DNA from: Ctena decussata
Taxonomy: Eukaryota; Mollusca; Bivalvia; Lucinida; Lucinidae
Assembly (NCBI GenBank): GCA_963989385.1
Contig: OZ022503.1
Coordinates: 90,654,638 to 90,718,637, forward strand
Reading direction: 5' to 3'
Length of the DNA: 64,000 bases
Shown here: positions 35,462 through 47,200 of the stretch, one piece after another
Layout: every line of letters begins with the position of its first letter
How positions within the stretch are numbered: position 1 is the first letter of the stretch
Position numbers and translations under genes: made by a program
Notes under the pieces: model-generated
Told to the model about the DNA's origin: nothing
The model's input: the letters and a program-made list of their open reading frames with translations, nothing else
Database searches by the model: none

Positions 35462-36009
35462 ATGGCAACTACTAAAAGAAAAGGCAGAAGAGCGAATTTT
35501 AATGAAACGAGACACAGAAAGCGAAAACCTGATCCGAAGCATCCGCCATACGATGATATAATAGAGGGCGCTTTCCATGATCCAGAACATGAAATGGGTT
35601 TCACAAGAGATACAATTCGTAAATACTTACTTGCAAAGTACGGAACTCTTGAAAAGAAGCCAGCCACTTTAAATATAAATGCCGCCATTAGAAACGGGAT
35701 TAAGAATGGCGCTTTGCAGCAGCTAAGTGGAACTGGGATATCAGGTACCTTCAGGCTTGTAGAAACAAAAACGAAACCAAGTACAAAAGACAGTAAACGT
35801 AAACACCCGAATCGAGAGAGAGAGTCGACATGGCGAGTAGGCACACCGCCACTGTTAGGAAAGGCACAAGCCACAAAGTCATCAGTTATAGACACTAAGA
35901 AAACGTACCACTTGAGAAAAAGGAACCAAATGACTACAGAGAAAACAACAAAAGCTTTAATGACAAGAAAGTCGACCTCCATGAAAATGCGTGGGGATGT
36001 TGCAAAGAA
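35462..36009 (+). CDS. Gene B, first coding exon: linker-histone H1/H5 globular domain plus basic linker (residues 1-183)
   Basis: This is the paralogue of gene A's first coding exon and is collinear with it, without gaps, over the first ~100 residues. The H15 domain spans about 25-101: KHPPYDDIIEGAF, then TIRKYLLAKYGT, then INAAIRNGIKNGAL, then the diagnostic GTGISGTFRL (90-99). A basic tail follows, with HLRKRNQ (150-156) aligned to YDLRKRK of gene A. The ATG at 35462 is 33 bases after a 5'UTR acceptor (ttattttatag, exon from 35429), the same arrangement as gene A. The donor AA|gtaagt at 36010 is close to consensus (phase 2). DNA binding is inferred from the fold, not shown. Confidence 0.85.
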
Positions 36010-37625
36010 GTAAGTAGACAAACAATGAGCTGCATTTCCTTATATATGCTTTTTATTGTCAAAGGCCATTTTAGGTACATTGGTACACTTCTATGTCTTT
36101 CTGCCATTTTTTTGAAAGGGAGATAACATTTGTCGTACGTATTCTCAATGTCTGTTGGCTTCCTTGGGCGATTTAAACCCTTCAAATAAGACTCTATTCT
36201 AAACTCCTAGAATGGCAAATTGTTTCCTTTAGATGGGCAGCAAAATGACAAAGGCCGTTTTTATTTTCAAGACACTGTAACTATTTATTTTAAAGACATA
36301 TTTCTTGTTTATTAGGTGTCATAATTCTATTATGCAACAGTCCAGTGACACTGCTATTCCATCAAAGGAATTACCCCATCTCACATAGGTAATGACAAAC
36401 AGGGTCATAAAAACATTATAAAGTGATACCACTTTTTGGCTTAGTTTACGTATCCCTGTAAGAAATATCTTTAAATTGCATCCAGGTTTTGATTTGATGT
36501 GCATCAGTTCACTTGTCTACAAGTAGACAAGAAATGTGCGTTCTAATCAGCACAAATATAGCTCGCACTTTCTGTAAATATACATGTATCTAGTTAATTT
36601 AGGCCAGTTGGTACATTTTTAAGTGAAGAAACATAAGTTTATCCCTTTCTCAACTGGGGTCAATTCTTAAAGGAAAGAATATGTGCCTTTGGGAGATGAC
36701 CCCATTGAAGGGACTTATCGAACGGGTAACAAACAGGGAGTCATAACAGTTGTTTCCCAATTGTAAATATGACGCGGTCCACAAAGGGGAGCAGATTTAC
36801 CATAAAATATTGCATCTACTCAAAAGATACTCGCAGACATGAGTGTTGTGATTGACAACATTTTCTGGGCCTTTGACACACACTATGGGGATTTTTCTTT
36901 CGGATGATTTCGGCAACGGGCTTTTCCCGCCATTTTTATCCCAAACTGTCTAGTACCCATAAGTTCATACACCAATTTTAAATTGTCATAATGAACTATC
37001 GATTACTTCTCGCGAGATTGAGTATCATCGTTTGTCGTCTATGCACGTCATGAGCCAGAAGCAGAATCGGTATTGTTTGCCGGTGATACGTCCAAAGACA
37101 ATCATTCACCAGGACCTGTGATCAGGAAAGCTAGCCCATAGCCCTCACAAGAGAAGAAAAAAATAGTAACTGAATCCTCTGCACACTCAGCAGCAGGTAT
37201 AAGGGAATCTTCGAGGGAATTCCTATCTCTAATAGTCTGTGGTAAGAAGCTGGCTTTGTATATATCAGTCCCAGCCAATGGGGTTTGAAATGCCAGGGAA
37301 TGAGCCGGTGTTAACATTTTAAGCACCAGTGACAAAATTTAGAAGAATTTGCAAACAGCGTAGATCCTGATGAGGCGGCTCATGATGAGCCGCCTCATCT
37401 AGATCCACACAGTTTGCCCTCTAGTTTATGAATTCTCAATATGATATATATTGAACGATACGGGTTTTTTTTATGTTTTACAGACGTAAATTTTGTTGTC
37501 TGCTTTGTGGTGCTTAAAGGGTTAAACAAAGTTGGAAACAGCAGAATTCTATGTTATTGTTTATTTTAGGCATTTACCTATTTGATAATATTCTCTATTT
37601 TTATAATTTGCATTTTTCTTGGTAG
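36010..37625 (+). other. Gene B intron (phase 2)
   Basis: Bounded by gtaagt and ttcttggtag. It holds a truncated MITE-like segment near 36610-36780 (related to 57674-57917) and a TTAA-flanked MITE at 37311-37525. I see no coding sequence. It is 1.6 kb long, against 2.5 kb for the matching intron of gene A, where a large hairpin accounts for most of the excess. Confidence 0.78.
37311..37525. mobile_element. MITE with TTAAC termini in the gene B intron
   Basis: ttaacattttaagcacca at the left and tggtgcttaaagggttaa at the right are inverted. It contains a perfect palindrome around gatgaggcggctcatgatg. Confidence 0.7.
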
Positions 37626-38841
37626 GTTGGCAGCAAGTCAGGACAGGAAAGCGACACCGCTTAAGACTGGCACAAGCGACCCAAAACAAACATCGATAAG
37701 GGAGGCTAAAGGTTCAACATCTGACCTTTCTGTTGCGGACACAGCCGATTCAAAACCAACATTGCCTGACCTTAATCCGAAAACGACACTCTTTTCCGGT
37801 TCTGTGATGGACAAAACCGTCGTAAATCAAACGTCTTCGGATGTATGTAGTTCCCTTAATGAGTCTGAACTGGGCACAAACGATCCAAACTCTACATTAG
37901 AGTCTCCTCAAGCATCAGTGTTAGAGGGGATCTCTGCATCACGTGCACATGGTTCATGGCCATTTACTGGAATTAAACCAAAGCGCAGTGTACCGATTGA
38001 CCTGGAGCACGTTGCACGTTCAGATGTAGGAGGAATGGTTGTGCTAAGTGATGGCAGGATGCTTATTGCCGACGAAGTAACCTTAAAACTTTACTCACCA
38101 GAAATAAACCCACTGTCGTGTTTGACCTTCACCGTTAGCGGTAACTTTGGTGCAACCATTCAAGAAAAAATACAGGACATTGCAATATTTAGTGAAACTG
38201 TAGCGATCGTACTGTTACATGGTGTATTTCCTGAAATACAGTCTATAGATTATTCTACGGAAACCTTGTCGGTAGGACAGTCGCTGAACCTATGGGAACA
38301 TTATCTTCCAAAACGCATTACGGCTTGTCGGGGGAATATCTTTTTAACATGCCGTTCTCTGCCAAACTATTTCTTCGTCAAGAAAATGGATATATACGGT
38401 AAAGTTTATTGGTCTGTATCCAATGAAAAGTTCTTCAATATATATTGCATTGAAAGCTTTGTGGTTGATAACTCTGTCAGGCTTGTGGTTACCTGCGCTG
38501 GCAGCTTTGCTTACATCTCAGTTCTGGACGGAGACTCCGGTGATATTTTGTTTTCCCGACAAGGCCAGAACTGTATGTTTGGACTGGCTACTGATGTCTT
38601 TAATAATATCTACATTTTCAATAGCTGTATTTGGGTGAGTGTAATGACTAACGATCTGTCTGAAGAAAGAATGATTCTGACGTCACCAATGTTCACAACA
38701 AAATACAACGCTTTGGCACACGACCTTGACTTTTCTTCTAAACGGATGGCGTTTGACCGCAAATCAAACTCTCTGCTGGTTTTGAGTGGGCCTGAGATCA
38801 ATAACGCCAGTACCATGTTGCAGATCTATCAGTTTTATTAA
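37626..38841 (+). CDS. Gene B, last coding exon: short linker and TRIM-like beta-propeller (residues 183-587)
   Basis: The acceptor catttttcttggtag precedes 37626, and the joined codon AA|G gives Lys183 in frame. An earlier candidate acceptor at 37569 would bring an immediate stop, which supports this choice. The linker (about 184-292) keeps one TSDPK motif but lacks the 50-residue duplication seen in gene A. The propeller runs from about 293 to 587, with cores GGMVVLSDGRMLIADE, IQDIAIFSETVAIVL, ITACRGNIFLT, VLDGDSGDILF, LATDVFNNIYIF, RMAFDRKSNSLLVL and the ending LQIYQFY. The frame is intact to TAA at 38839-38841. Gene B lies divergently to gene A with about 6.2 kb between their first coding exons. 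The last third of this exon and 1 kb downstream are duplicated in tandem (see 39846-40258). Confidence 0.83.
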
Positions 38842-38904
38842 GTAAGGATACACTTCCATGTTTTTCGGTAATTTATTGAAGGATAGGCATTTTTGTAACT
38901 TCCT

Positions 38905-39126
38905 GGGGCCGTATTCATAAAGCCACTTAAGTCGTTGCTATGCGGTTGCTAAGGCTAAATATCTATAAAGGAGATTCCCTACAGCTACGAAATTTGCTAT
39001 GGAGGAACAGTCTAAAAAGACTGTTCCTCCAGAGCAAATTTCATAGTTGTAGGGAATCTCCTTCAACGAAATTTAGCCTTAGCAACAGCATAGCAACCAC
39101 TTAAGTCGTTTAATGAATACGGCCCC
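38905..39126. mobile_element. MITE with GGGGCCGTATTCAT termini, downstream of gene B
   Basis: ggggccgtattcat and atacggcccc bound 222 bp containing inverted blocks such as ttgctaaggctaaat and gaggaacagtct. The corresponding position in the second duplication unit (40315-40330) is an empty site. Confidence 0.82.
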
Positions 39127-39493
39127 TGTTTCCCTAGACTGAGAAAACCTTCCGAGAAGAGTCAACAAAATATTTCTAGGGGAGCAATTACCTCTTTCCA
39201 TTCAGAGATGAATGGAGGAAGCTAAAAATGCAAACAAAAGAGTTGCTTTAACTGACAGTGTTTCCGTATACCTTAAAATAATGTTAGCATTTTTATCTCT
39301 ACAATAATAATCCAAACCACCGAAATACTGTTTTGTTTTCTTCCTAACAAACCTTGTGACAACCTGTTCCATAACATATTGAAAGACCTACATTCTGTTC
39401 TGTCCCATCCCGTAACCTTGTATTGTTTGGGCAACACTGGCACGCTGATGATTTTGCATCAGCCCTAGTTGCCTGGCTAATTCTCTCCGTGCC

Positions 39494-39685
39494 TAGGGTA
39501 AAGTCGGGTAAATTCGGACAGCGGTTAAATTCGGACTGTGACATTGTTTCCTTTATACAATATATGTTGGTTGTTAGGAATTAAAACAAAATTAACTGGG
39601 CAAACAGCAAAAATCCTGGATTTTCACTGTTTGCAATGGTATATTCGAATTAACCCGCTGTCCGAAGTTACCCGACTCGACCCTC
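39494..39685. mobile_element. MITE with GGGTAAAGTCGGGTAAATTC termini, copy in duplication unit 1
   Basis: The left terminus gggtaaagtcgggtaaattc is mirrored by cgaagttacccgactcgaccc at the right. Its partner in unit 2 occupies the same place, so the insertion predates the duplication. Confidence 0.75.
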
Positions 39686-39845
39686 CTACTTTATTAAACT
39701 GCTTCCTTTTTGGACGGGTTTCGTGGTACAGGCCATCAGTTATTACCCTAATGTGAATTAATCGTCTCCGAAACTACGAGTATATGCCCATGTTCGACTT
39801 CAGGGCGAATCCATACTCGACTCAATGTCGAAATACAGGTTTGTG

Positions 39846-40258
39846 TGCACTTCAATATATATTGCATTGAAAGCTTTGTGGTTGATAACTCTGTCAGGCT
39901 TGTGGTTACCTGCGCTGGCAGCTATGCTTACATCTCAGTTCTGGACGGAGACTCCGGTGATATTTTGTTTTCACGACAAGGACAGAACGGTATGTTTGGA
40001 CTGGCTACTGATGTCTTTAATAATATATACATTTTCAATAGCTGTTATTGGGTGAGTGTAATGACTAACGATCTGTCTGGAGAAAAAATGATTCTGACAT
40101 CACCAATGTTCACAACAAAATACAACGCTTTGGTACACGACCTTGCCTTTTCTTCTAAACGGATGGCGTTTGACCGCAAATCAAACTCTCTGTTGGTTTT
40201 GAGTGGGCCTGAGATCAATAACGCCAGTACCATGTTGCAGATCTATCAGTTTTATTAA
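39846..40258 (+). pseudogene. Fragment C: tandem duplicate of the C-terminal ~135 codons of gene B
   Basis: From 39851 on, this matches the end of gene B (38434-38841) at an offset of 1417 bases, with 13 nucleotide differences in about 408. The frame is open to the same TAA. By my count eight changes are non-synonymous, in seven codons (F>Y, C>G, I>Y by two changes, E>G, R>K, A>V, D>A), and five are synonymous. That is close to neutral expectation. The segment lacks the histone domain, the linker and at least half of the propeller. No in-phase splice acceptor lies just upstream; the nearest AG (atacag, 39839) gives the wrong phase. It is most likely a dead fragment. A role as an alternative last exon of gene B cannot be fully excluded. 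Confidence 0.8.
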
Positions 40259-40705
40259 GAAAGGATACACTTTCATGTTTTTCCGTCATTTATTGAAGGA
40301 TAGGCATTTTTGTAACTTCCTGTATCCCTAGACTGAGAAACCTTCCGAGAAGAGTCAACTCTCAAAAGCAAAATGTTCCTAGTGGAGCAATTACCTCTTT
40401 CCATTCAGAGATGAATGGAGGGAGGCAAAAATGCAAAAAAAAAAAAAGAGTTGCTTTAGCTGAAAGTGTTTCCGTACACCTTAATTAAAATGATGTTAGC
40501 ATTTTTATCTCTACAATAATAATCCAAACCACCGAAATACTGTTTTGTTTTCTTCCTAACAAACCTTGTGACAACCTGTTCCATAACATATTGAAAGACC
40601 TACATTCTGTTCTGTCCCATCCCGTAACCTTGCATTGTTTGGGCAACACTGGCACACTGATGATTTTGCATCAGCCCTAGTTGCCTGGCAAATTCTCTCC
40701 GTGCC

Positions 40706-40914
40706 TAGGGTAAAGTCGGGTAAATTCGGACAGCGGATAAATTCGGACTGTGACATTGTTTCCTTTATACAATGTATGTCGGTTGCTTGGAATTAAAACA
40801 AAATTAACTGGGCAAACAGCGAAAATCCTTATGAGACTTCTCATCTGGATTTTCACTGTTTGCAATGGTATGTTCGAATTTACCGGCTGTCCGAAGTTAC
40901 CCGACTCGACCCTA
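40706..40914. mobile_element. MITE with GGGTAAAGTCGGGTAAATTC termini, copy in duplication unit 2
   Basis: TA flanks both ends (40706-40707 and 40913-40914), suggesting a Tc1/mariner-type TA duplication. It retains an internal palindromic block (tatgagacttctcat) lost from the unit 1 copy. A third, truncated relative is at 44037-44125. Confidence 0.75.
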
Positions 40915-41165
40915 CTTTATTAAACTGCTTCCTTTTTGGACGGGTTACGTGGTACAGGCCATCAGTTATTACCCTAATGTGAATTAATCGTCTTCGAAAC
41001 TACGAGTATATGCCCATGTTCGACTTCAGGGCGAATCCATATTCGACTCAATGTCGAAATACAGGTTTGTGTTGAATGTGTACACTTTTGTTGATTCGTC
41101 TTTTTTCGACGAGGTATATATTCTTTCAAGCATTAAGAATCCACATGTTTGTTCAACAAATATTT

Positions 41166-43948
41166 AAAGGACCTCTGGCAGTTGTAATGTAAATTTGCTT
41201 ATACACCTTTCCTATAAATCGATAAAGTCGCGCACGAGTTATCTACCCAAGTAGACTGTGACGTCATCTATAGGAGCATCCCATATAATTCAGTAAAACT
41301 GCAAGCACACATAACATGCATAAAGCAGACGTTTTGTAAATGTGAACTGCAAAAAATTCATTGAAAGACCAAATTAGAGAATAATTGCCCTGTTTTCATG
41401 TGACATTTTTATTTATGTATTTTTTTATTGATTTTTTAATACCCTATTGAGAATCCCGACAAGTCGCTCAGGATTTTCATGACCCCTATCATCGACGCCG
41501 TGTTTTAAAACCCCGGCAATACATTCACGTGTGCTCATTATAAAAGAGTTACATTTCGTATAACTTGAAAAGTTCTTTCCATTTTTTCCGACAGGTAAAA
41601 CGTCAGCATTCAGATAGTAACTACGCATTATTACCGGACAGATTATACCGCTGATATTTATGGTTTCTTGTGCGATACACCGATCTAAAGCATCAGCATC
41701 CAGACAGTTTTCCGTAAGTTTGAACCCGAGGTTGAATTTATATTATTTTTTTCATCTCTTACTTATATTCGGTATTATTTATTTGATCGTTTCCATTTCA
41801 CGGTAGGTGTTCTTAAAGCAGCCTTGGGAACACGTGTCTAGGTAATACACAATCATAGGTGTTTGTTTATTGCGGCAATGCGCGCGATTCGGTGATTATA
41901 CAAACGAATTCCATGTCAGCACACTTTGTTGTCATTTTTAGCGTGTGTCTGCTTTATAATCAGCTAATCGTTCGATTTGTATCTTTTGTAATAACGGTCA
42001 GGACATCTTCCGCGATTTTCTTTCTTTTCCCTATATTTCATGTGTTTTGGAAGCTGTACTGGTGATACATACTCTTTCGATTACGGTAATGGACCTGGTA
42101 TGATAAGGGCCGTTTTTGGCCCCCATTCAAATTCTCTTAAAATTGCATGGTTTCTATTGCTTATCGTTTGTGTGTATGGGAACAAACAGAAATCATATGT
42201 TTCACTTTTGTTAATTCTCAGAATAACATGATTTCAGAAATGCCTATGTTGGTTCAGTTATATGAAGGAAAATTGCAAGAAAAACTGAGTTTAATAATTT
42301 TTCCTTTAAAGAAATAAGTCATTTACAATAGCTTTTGAAAGCTGTTGATAAAAGGCTTTTGATGAAATGCTTATACGTTGGGTACCACGGCTAATTACCT
42401 GTGCATTGCACAATGCCTGTCAAGGTACCCCACCCACTCAAGCTTGCAAGTCCAGAGACGCTAACCAAAAAATTCCAACAGATCAAAATGAAATGTGTAC
42501 CAAATTATTCCTCGTGGTCTAACTAAGAAAATGAATACCCACAACATATGTTTATTTTGTCTGTGAGCGGAGATATGGGCGTTTTTGTGTTGAGAAAACA
42601 GGGGAAATGTTCCAAACGCTGCCAGTTTGGTAGCAAAAAAGTTAAAAATAAACATAGAGCCCGGTCTCCAGCACATTTAATATTTTCATGGCATGTAAAT
42701 ATATCAAAATTATGTCTGCATTTAAATATAAAATGTGCTGGAGGCCGGGCTCATATATTTTGAAAGCCGCAAAGGCTACCAAATTCGTCATTTTCGTCAG
42801 AATCCTCTTGGGGTATGGGTATGTTCAAGATTAAAAACACAAATATTTTATGCAAGAACTGGTTGATTTTGTATTTGCTGTTTCATTTTAGGTTAGAACT
42901 TTCCTATGAATGCATTTTAGTTATCGAAATAGAACTTTTGAAAAATGAGTTTTCTGGGGGCCAAATATGGGCCTTATCATACCAGGTCCTTTGGGCCGAA
43001 ACTTTCAGTCGAAATTCTTTTAATTTTATGTCAAATTCCCATATGCTATAAGTTATAAAGCTTATTTTCCGACAAAGAAAGAGCTAAATATAGTTGAAAC
43101 AAAATAGTTGTCTTAATCTGAACCGTTGAATGTTAGTTTTGAATATACGGAAAACCGGCATTTATTTGGTTACACAATGAAAAACTATAGTCTATCCTAT
43201 AGATGACGTCATAGGCGTTGCAAGGGACAAAACTCGAACAGACTCTTAATTATAGGAAAGGTGTATAAAAACAGGGGAAAATGAACTTCCGGTATACTTC
43301 AAATTTTTTATTGAAATGTGTTGCTCTGAATTCCCTATAATAGGCACAAAAATAATTTTTTATTTATATTGCACACAGACTTAGATTTTTGGTGTGAAAA
43401 GCATGTTTTTACAACTGAATGTATGGAAAATAGGAAAAGTTTTAAAAAGATGCTTTCCCCCCGTGCCTCAGCAAGCCACTTTGCATGCATATGTGGACTA
43501 TCAATATACACCTTGTATATGAGTGGTAGCTGAGGCACGGGGAAAAAGATAGTCTACAGCTGAAAAACTGAAAAGTGGGTGGGGTAATTAGACCCTCTGT
43601 GTCTAAAAATAAGACTAGCATACTTTTCATTTGCATTCAATGGCATACTATGTGCAGCTGTAGTATTTTCCTTTCTTTTTAAGCATATTTAACAAATATA
43701 ATTCAGTAAATAAGAAAAGCGAAAAATATATGTATTCAGGATGACCAAAATTTCACCTACGCCTCTTGCGCGAATCAGTTAAAGTTAGTGTGCAGATGTA
43801 ATAATTGTTCAAAATCAGTATCAAAACCTCTTTATAATAGACAGGTCTACCCATTAATGCTAAATTTTCGTTTTTGGCTTCCCAAGAAAGCTGCAGTAAT
43901 TTGTCGAAAAATTTGGCAAATTTGCATGGAAACTGTCAGAGGTCCTTT
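41166..43948. mobile_element. Non-autonomous inverted-repeat element, 2.78 kb
   Basis: aaaggacctctggcagtt at the left is mirrored by aactgtcagaggtccttt at the right. A second inverted pair lies inside: tatacacctttcctataa and gtgacgtcatctatagga near 41200-41275 against tcctatagatgacgtc and aattataggaaaggtgtata near 43195-43268. No transposase-like frame was found. A 0.9-kb element is nested within. Confidence 0.6.
42091..42989. mobile_element. Nested TIR element, 0.9 kb
   Basis: ggacctggtatgataagggc at the left and gccttatcataccaggtcc at the right are inverted. Internal inverted blocks gagcccggtctccagcac and gtgctggaggccgggctc (42657-42752) form a further palindrome. Confidence 0.7.
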
Positions 43949-44036
43949 CTCTGACTGAGACATTTCCCACTTGTTGCCAAGTATTTTACAAAATTTATGA
44001 AATCCAATTTCTGAAATTCAGAAAGAGCTCTCATTA

Positions 44037-44125
44037 TGAGCCGTCTCATCTGGATTTTCACTGTTTGCACTTGTATGTCCGGATTTACCCGCCTGTCCGA
44101 AGTTACCCGACTCTCCCCTACTGAA
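44037..44125. mobile_element. Truncated relative of the 39494/40706 MITE
   Basis: Contains gccgtctcatctggattttc, tttgcacttgtatgtccgg and gaagttacccgactc; the left half is missing. Confidence 0.6.
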
Positions 44126-44275
44126 AGAAAAAGACATACGGAGCAGAAAGATTTGCTCACTTATTTCAGGAATTAACCTAAGTGAAAGTAACTTTTGACG
44201 CTTTGGCAGTTAAGAGAAACACCAAAATATAAGTTTGTTAATTATAATTTTTTAATATATTTGAATACTTTAGCA

Positions 44276-47200
44276 CGCCTGACAATCACTCTAATGCGGA
44301 ACCGGCGGTTAAGCAAAGCAATTCGTTAGATCGCTTTCCGGTGACGTAGAAGAGGAGCCGAAAAAGGTAAACAAACACCAATCGTTCGTGTAAGAAAACG
44401 ATTTATTTTCTCAGAAAATGGACTTTTTGAAATATGAGAATGCTATTTTGTTGCTAGCACGTTGTTTTATTTGTATGCCGAAGGATCTGCTGAAGCGTTG
44501 TCTTGTTTTTGTCATTTTTATTCCCTCATCCGAAACACCTGTTCGGACTGGATAATACATGAGGTAAACAACATATTTATCCGCTAAATCTGATATTTGT
44601 GTACACATGATCTGCAAATTAGACGGTGCGCGGATATTTTAAACGGAAAGAGAGGTATGTGATACCTTTGCATTCTGCTAGAACTAAGAATTCTTTTGCA
44701 ATGCATGCATAATTGGTCTCGAAAGTTTGGTTCCGCATGTAATCATTGAAAAGAAGAAGAAAACCATTTGATAGATACTTTTATTGTCAACCTGTAATAT
44801 GTGCAGTAAAACTGTGCCCGGTATAATTCTGGAGTTTCTAAAGTTGGCAAATGCAGGTCTGACAGATGATATTTTCCTTGAAACCAGACTGCAAGAGAAA
44901 TCAAGGAACACTGCTTTGAGCCATTATATGTTGAACATTATGCATTGATTACGTCATTGGAATAACAAGTGACTCCATATAAAATCTGTTTAGCTTATTT
45001 CAACACTTTTGGTTTGCCAATTTTTAAGGGAAAGTCCCCATGTCAATTTTCCTGGTTACGCGTGCGATAGCTCGGTTCAGCATGCGACTTCTTACAAACT
45101 TCACAATTTCTTTTGCTTAAACAAAGCTTTAAACGTCCCAAGCTATACATGTATCACTATTAAATTAGTTACGCCAATACTGTTTCTTCTGATTTGGCTT
45201 CTGATAAAAATACCCCCGATAACACGCAAGTAACTCCTCATTATGTCATGTTAACATGTATTTTGAGTGAATAAAGTTACTGTCTGTCTGTCTGGTAATT
45301 TACTGACTGTTTTATTGATTGAGGTTTTATGTCCAACTCGACTATATTAATTCTAAGGAAAGTTATGATCAGTTTATTTAAGTTTCTGTCGCAGTAAGTC
45401 TTTACTGTTTTGTGCAAAAATGTACTTGGGGACAAATATAGTTTATTCGATTCCTTCATCGATATTGATAGTTTATCGTTGATCAAAACGAGGGAAAACT
45501 AACTAAAGATATAACGTACACGTACTGAATGACATGTAGGTTTCTGTTTATAGTTGTCTTGCTGAAACCCTCGTCCACGTAGATTACGTGAAATTATGGA
45601 CGGGTATCCAATAAATAAATTTTTGATCATGTTAAATAATACATTCAAACTTCAATGGTTCGAACCCTGATGACTCGTCAACCCGGCCTAACTAGAACAC
45701 CTTCTTGAGTCCCTGAGGTTACTATAAGTAGAAACTATGGCTACAGCTGCCTTTGGCTTGAACTTATTTTCATGGTCCCAAGCCTGTTAGAGCCATTGTG
45801 GTTCCCTGAAGAGAAAAAATGTCATTTTCATACTGACTGGAGAAAATAAGAGTTAAAAAATCTGAGAAAAATAGAGAGTGAGAAAAGGCACACAAATTTA
45901 AGAAAAAAATATGAGCTAATTTTTTCCTGATACAGAAATTCACACGTCAAATTCAATTTAACACCCAATCTCAGAGAAAACCATGCAACATGACCGAAAA
46001 GCAAGGTTGTCAGATTTTGATGAAGATTTGCATGCATGATAAGTATGTGTGCCCTATCCAGTATATGAAGTATTTCGGAAATTGAGCAACCACTTCTTGT
46101 TTTACAGCGCCATCTATCGTCAAAATCTCGTTTTGCAAAGTTTCTGAGAGAAATGTTGCTGAAAAATGTTCAGTTTCAACCTAATCTAGAATATCAAAGA
46201 ATATAGAATAACAAAACAACAGGTATATAACTGAAATCAGCAATGCTAGTGAATGTAAAAACATACATAACTAAGAATAATAGGTGATGTGGAACCAGCT
46301 GCAAAGGGAGATAATTCTAGTAGGGTCGACACAATTTGAAAGGTAAAAAATTGACCATCTTAAGCATATATATCCATAAGAGTTCCAGTGCCTGATATGA
46401 GACAAACTATGTTGTTTTATAGTATATAGTGTCTAATGTTTTTATATCAACAAGCAAACATGTGGACAATCTTTAGCCCTTGGCTCCAAAAGGGAGAAAA
46501 CTCTAGTGGTGAAAACAAAAGTTTGAAAATCTGAAAAATTGACAAGTTTTAGCTCACAACCATAGCAGTTCCAGCACCTAAAATGAGACAAACTATGTTG
46601 TTTCATGATACGTTATATCTAATATCCTTACATCAACCAGGAAACTTGTGAGCACTCTTTCGCCATTGGATCCACAAGGGAGACAATTCTAGTAGTGAAG
46701 ACAAAGTTTGAAAATCTGAAAAAATTCCAACTTTAGCACACATCCATAGGAGTTCCTGCACCTGAAATTATTCTAACTATGCTGTTTCATAATATGTTGT
46801 ATCTGATGTCTGTAAATCAACAAGAAAACTCGTGGGCACCCTTTCGCCCTTGGCTCCACAAGGGAGATTATTGTAGTAAAGTAGACAAAGTTTGAAAATA
46901 AATAAACCCTGACCAACTTTAGCACAAATCCATAGGAGTTCCGGCACCTGAAATGAGACAAACTATGTTTTGTCATAATATGTTGTATTTAATATCAGTA
47001 CATCAAGGCGAAAACTATAGAGCACTCTTTGGCCCTTGGATCGCCAGGGGAGACAACTCTAGTAGTAAAGACAAAGTTTGAAAATCTAAAAAATTGACTA
47101 ACTTCAGCATATATCCATAGGAGTTCCAGCACCTGACATGAGACAAACTAATTATGTTGTTTCATAATATGTTATATCGACTGCCTGTACACCAACAAGA

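Larger units (their letters stand above)
38434..41070 (+). repeat. Tandem segmental duplication, two units
   Basis: Unit 1 spans about 38434-39850 and unit 2 about 39851-41070. Each contains the end of the propeller exon, its 3' flank and one copy of a TA-flanked MITE. Unit 1 has in addition a 222-bp MITE (38905-39126) that is absent from unit 2. The junction lies near 39846-39851, where ...tttgtgtgcac runs directly into ttcaatatatattgc. Confidence 0.85.

Noticed and set aside
35437..36021. 194-codon minus-strand frame over the gene B histone-domain exon
   Set aside because: Antisense shadow; the plus strand has the H15 motifs, splice sites and a paralogue.
37367..37400. CTGATGAGG motif that resembles a hammerhead core
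   Set aside because: No GAAA follows the stem and the surrounding sequence is a simple palindrome (ggcggctcatgatgagccgcc).
37545..37569. Alternative splice acceptor for the gene B propeller exon
   Set aside because: Use of the AG at 37568-37569 would put a stop codon four codons later in the required phase.
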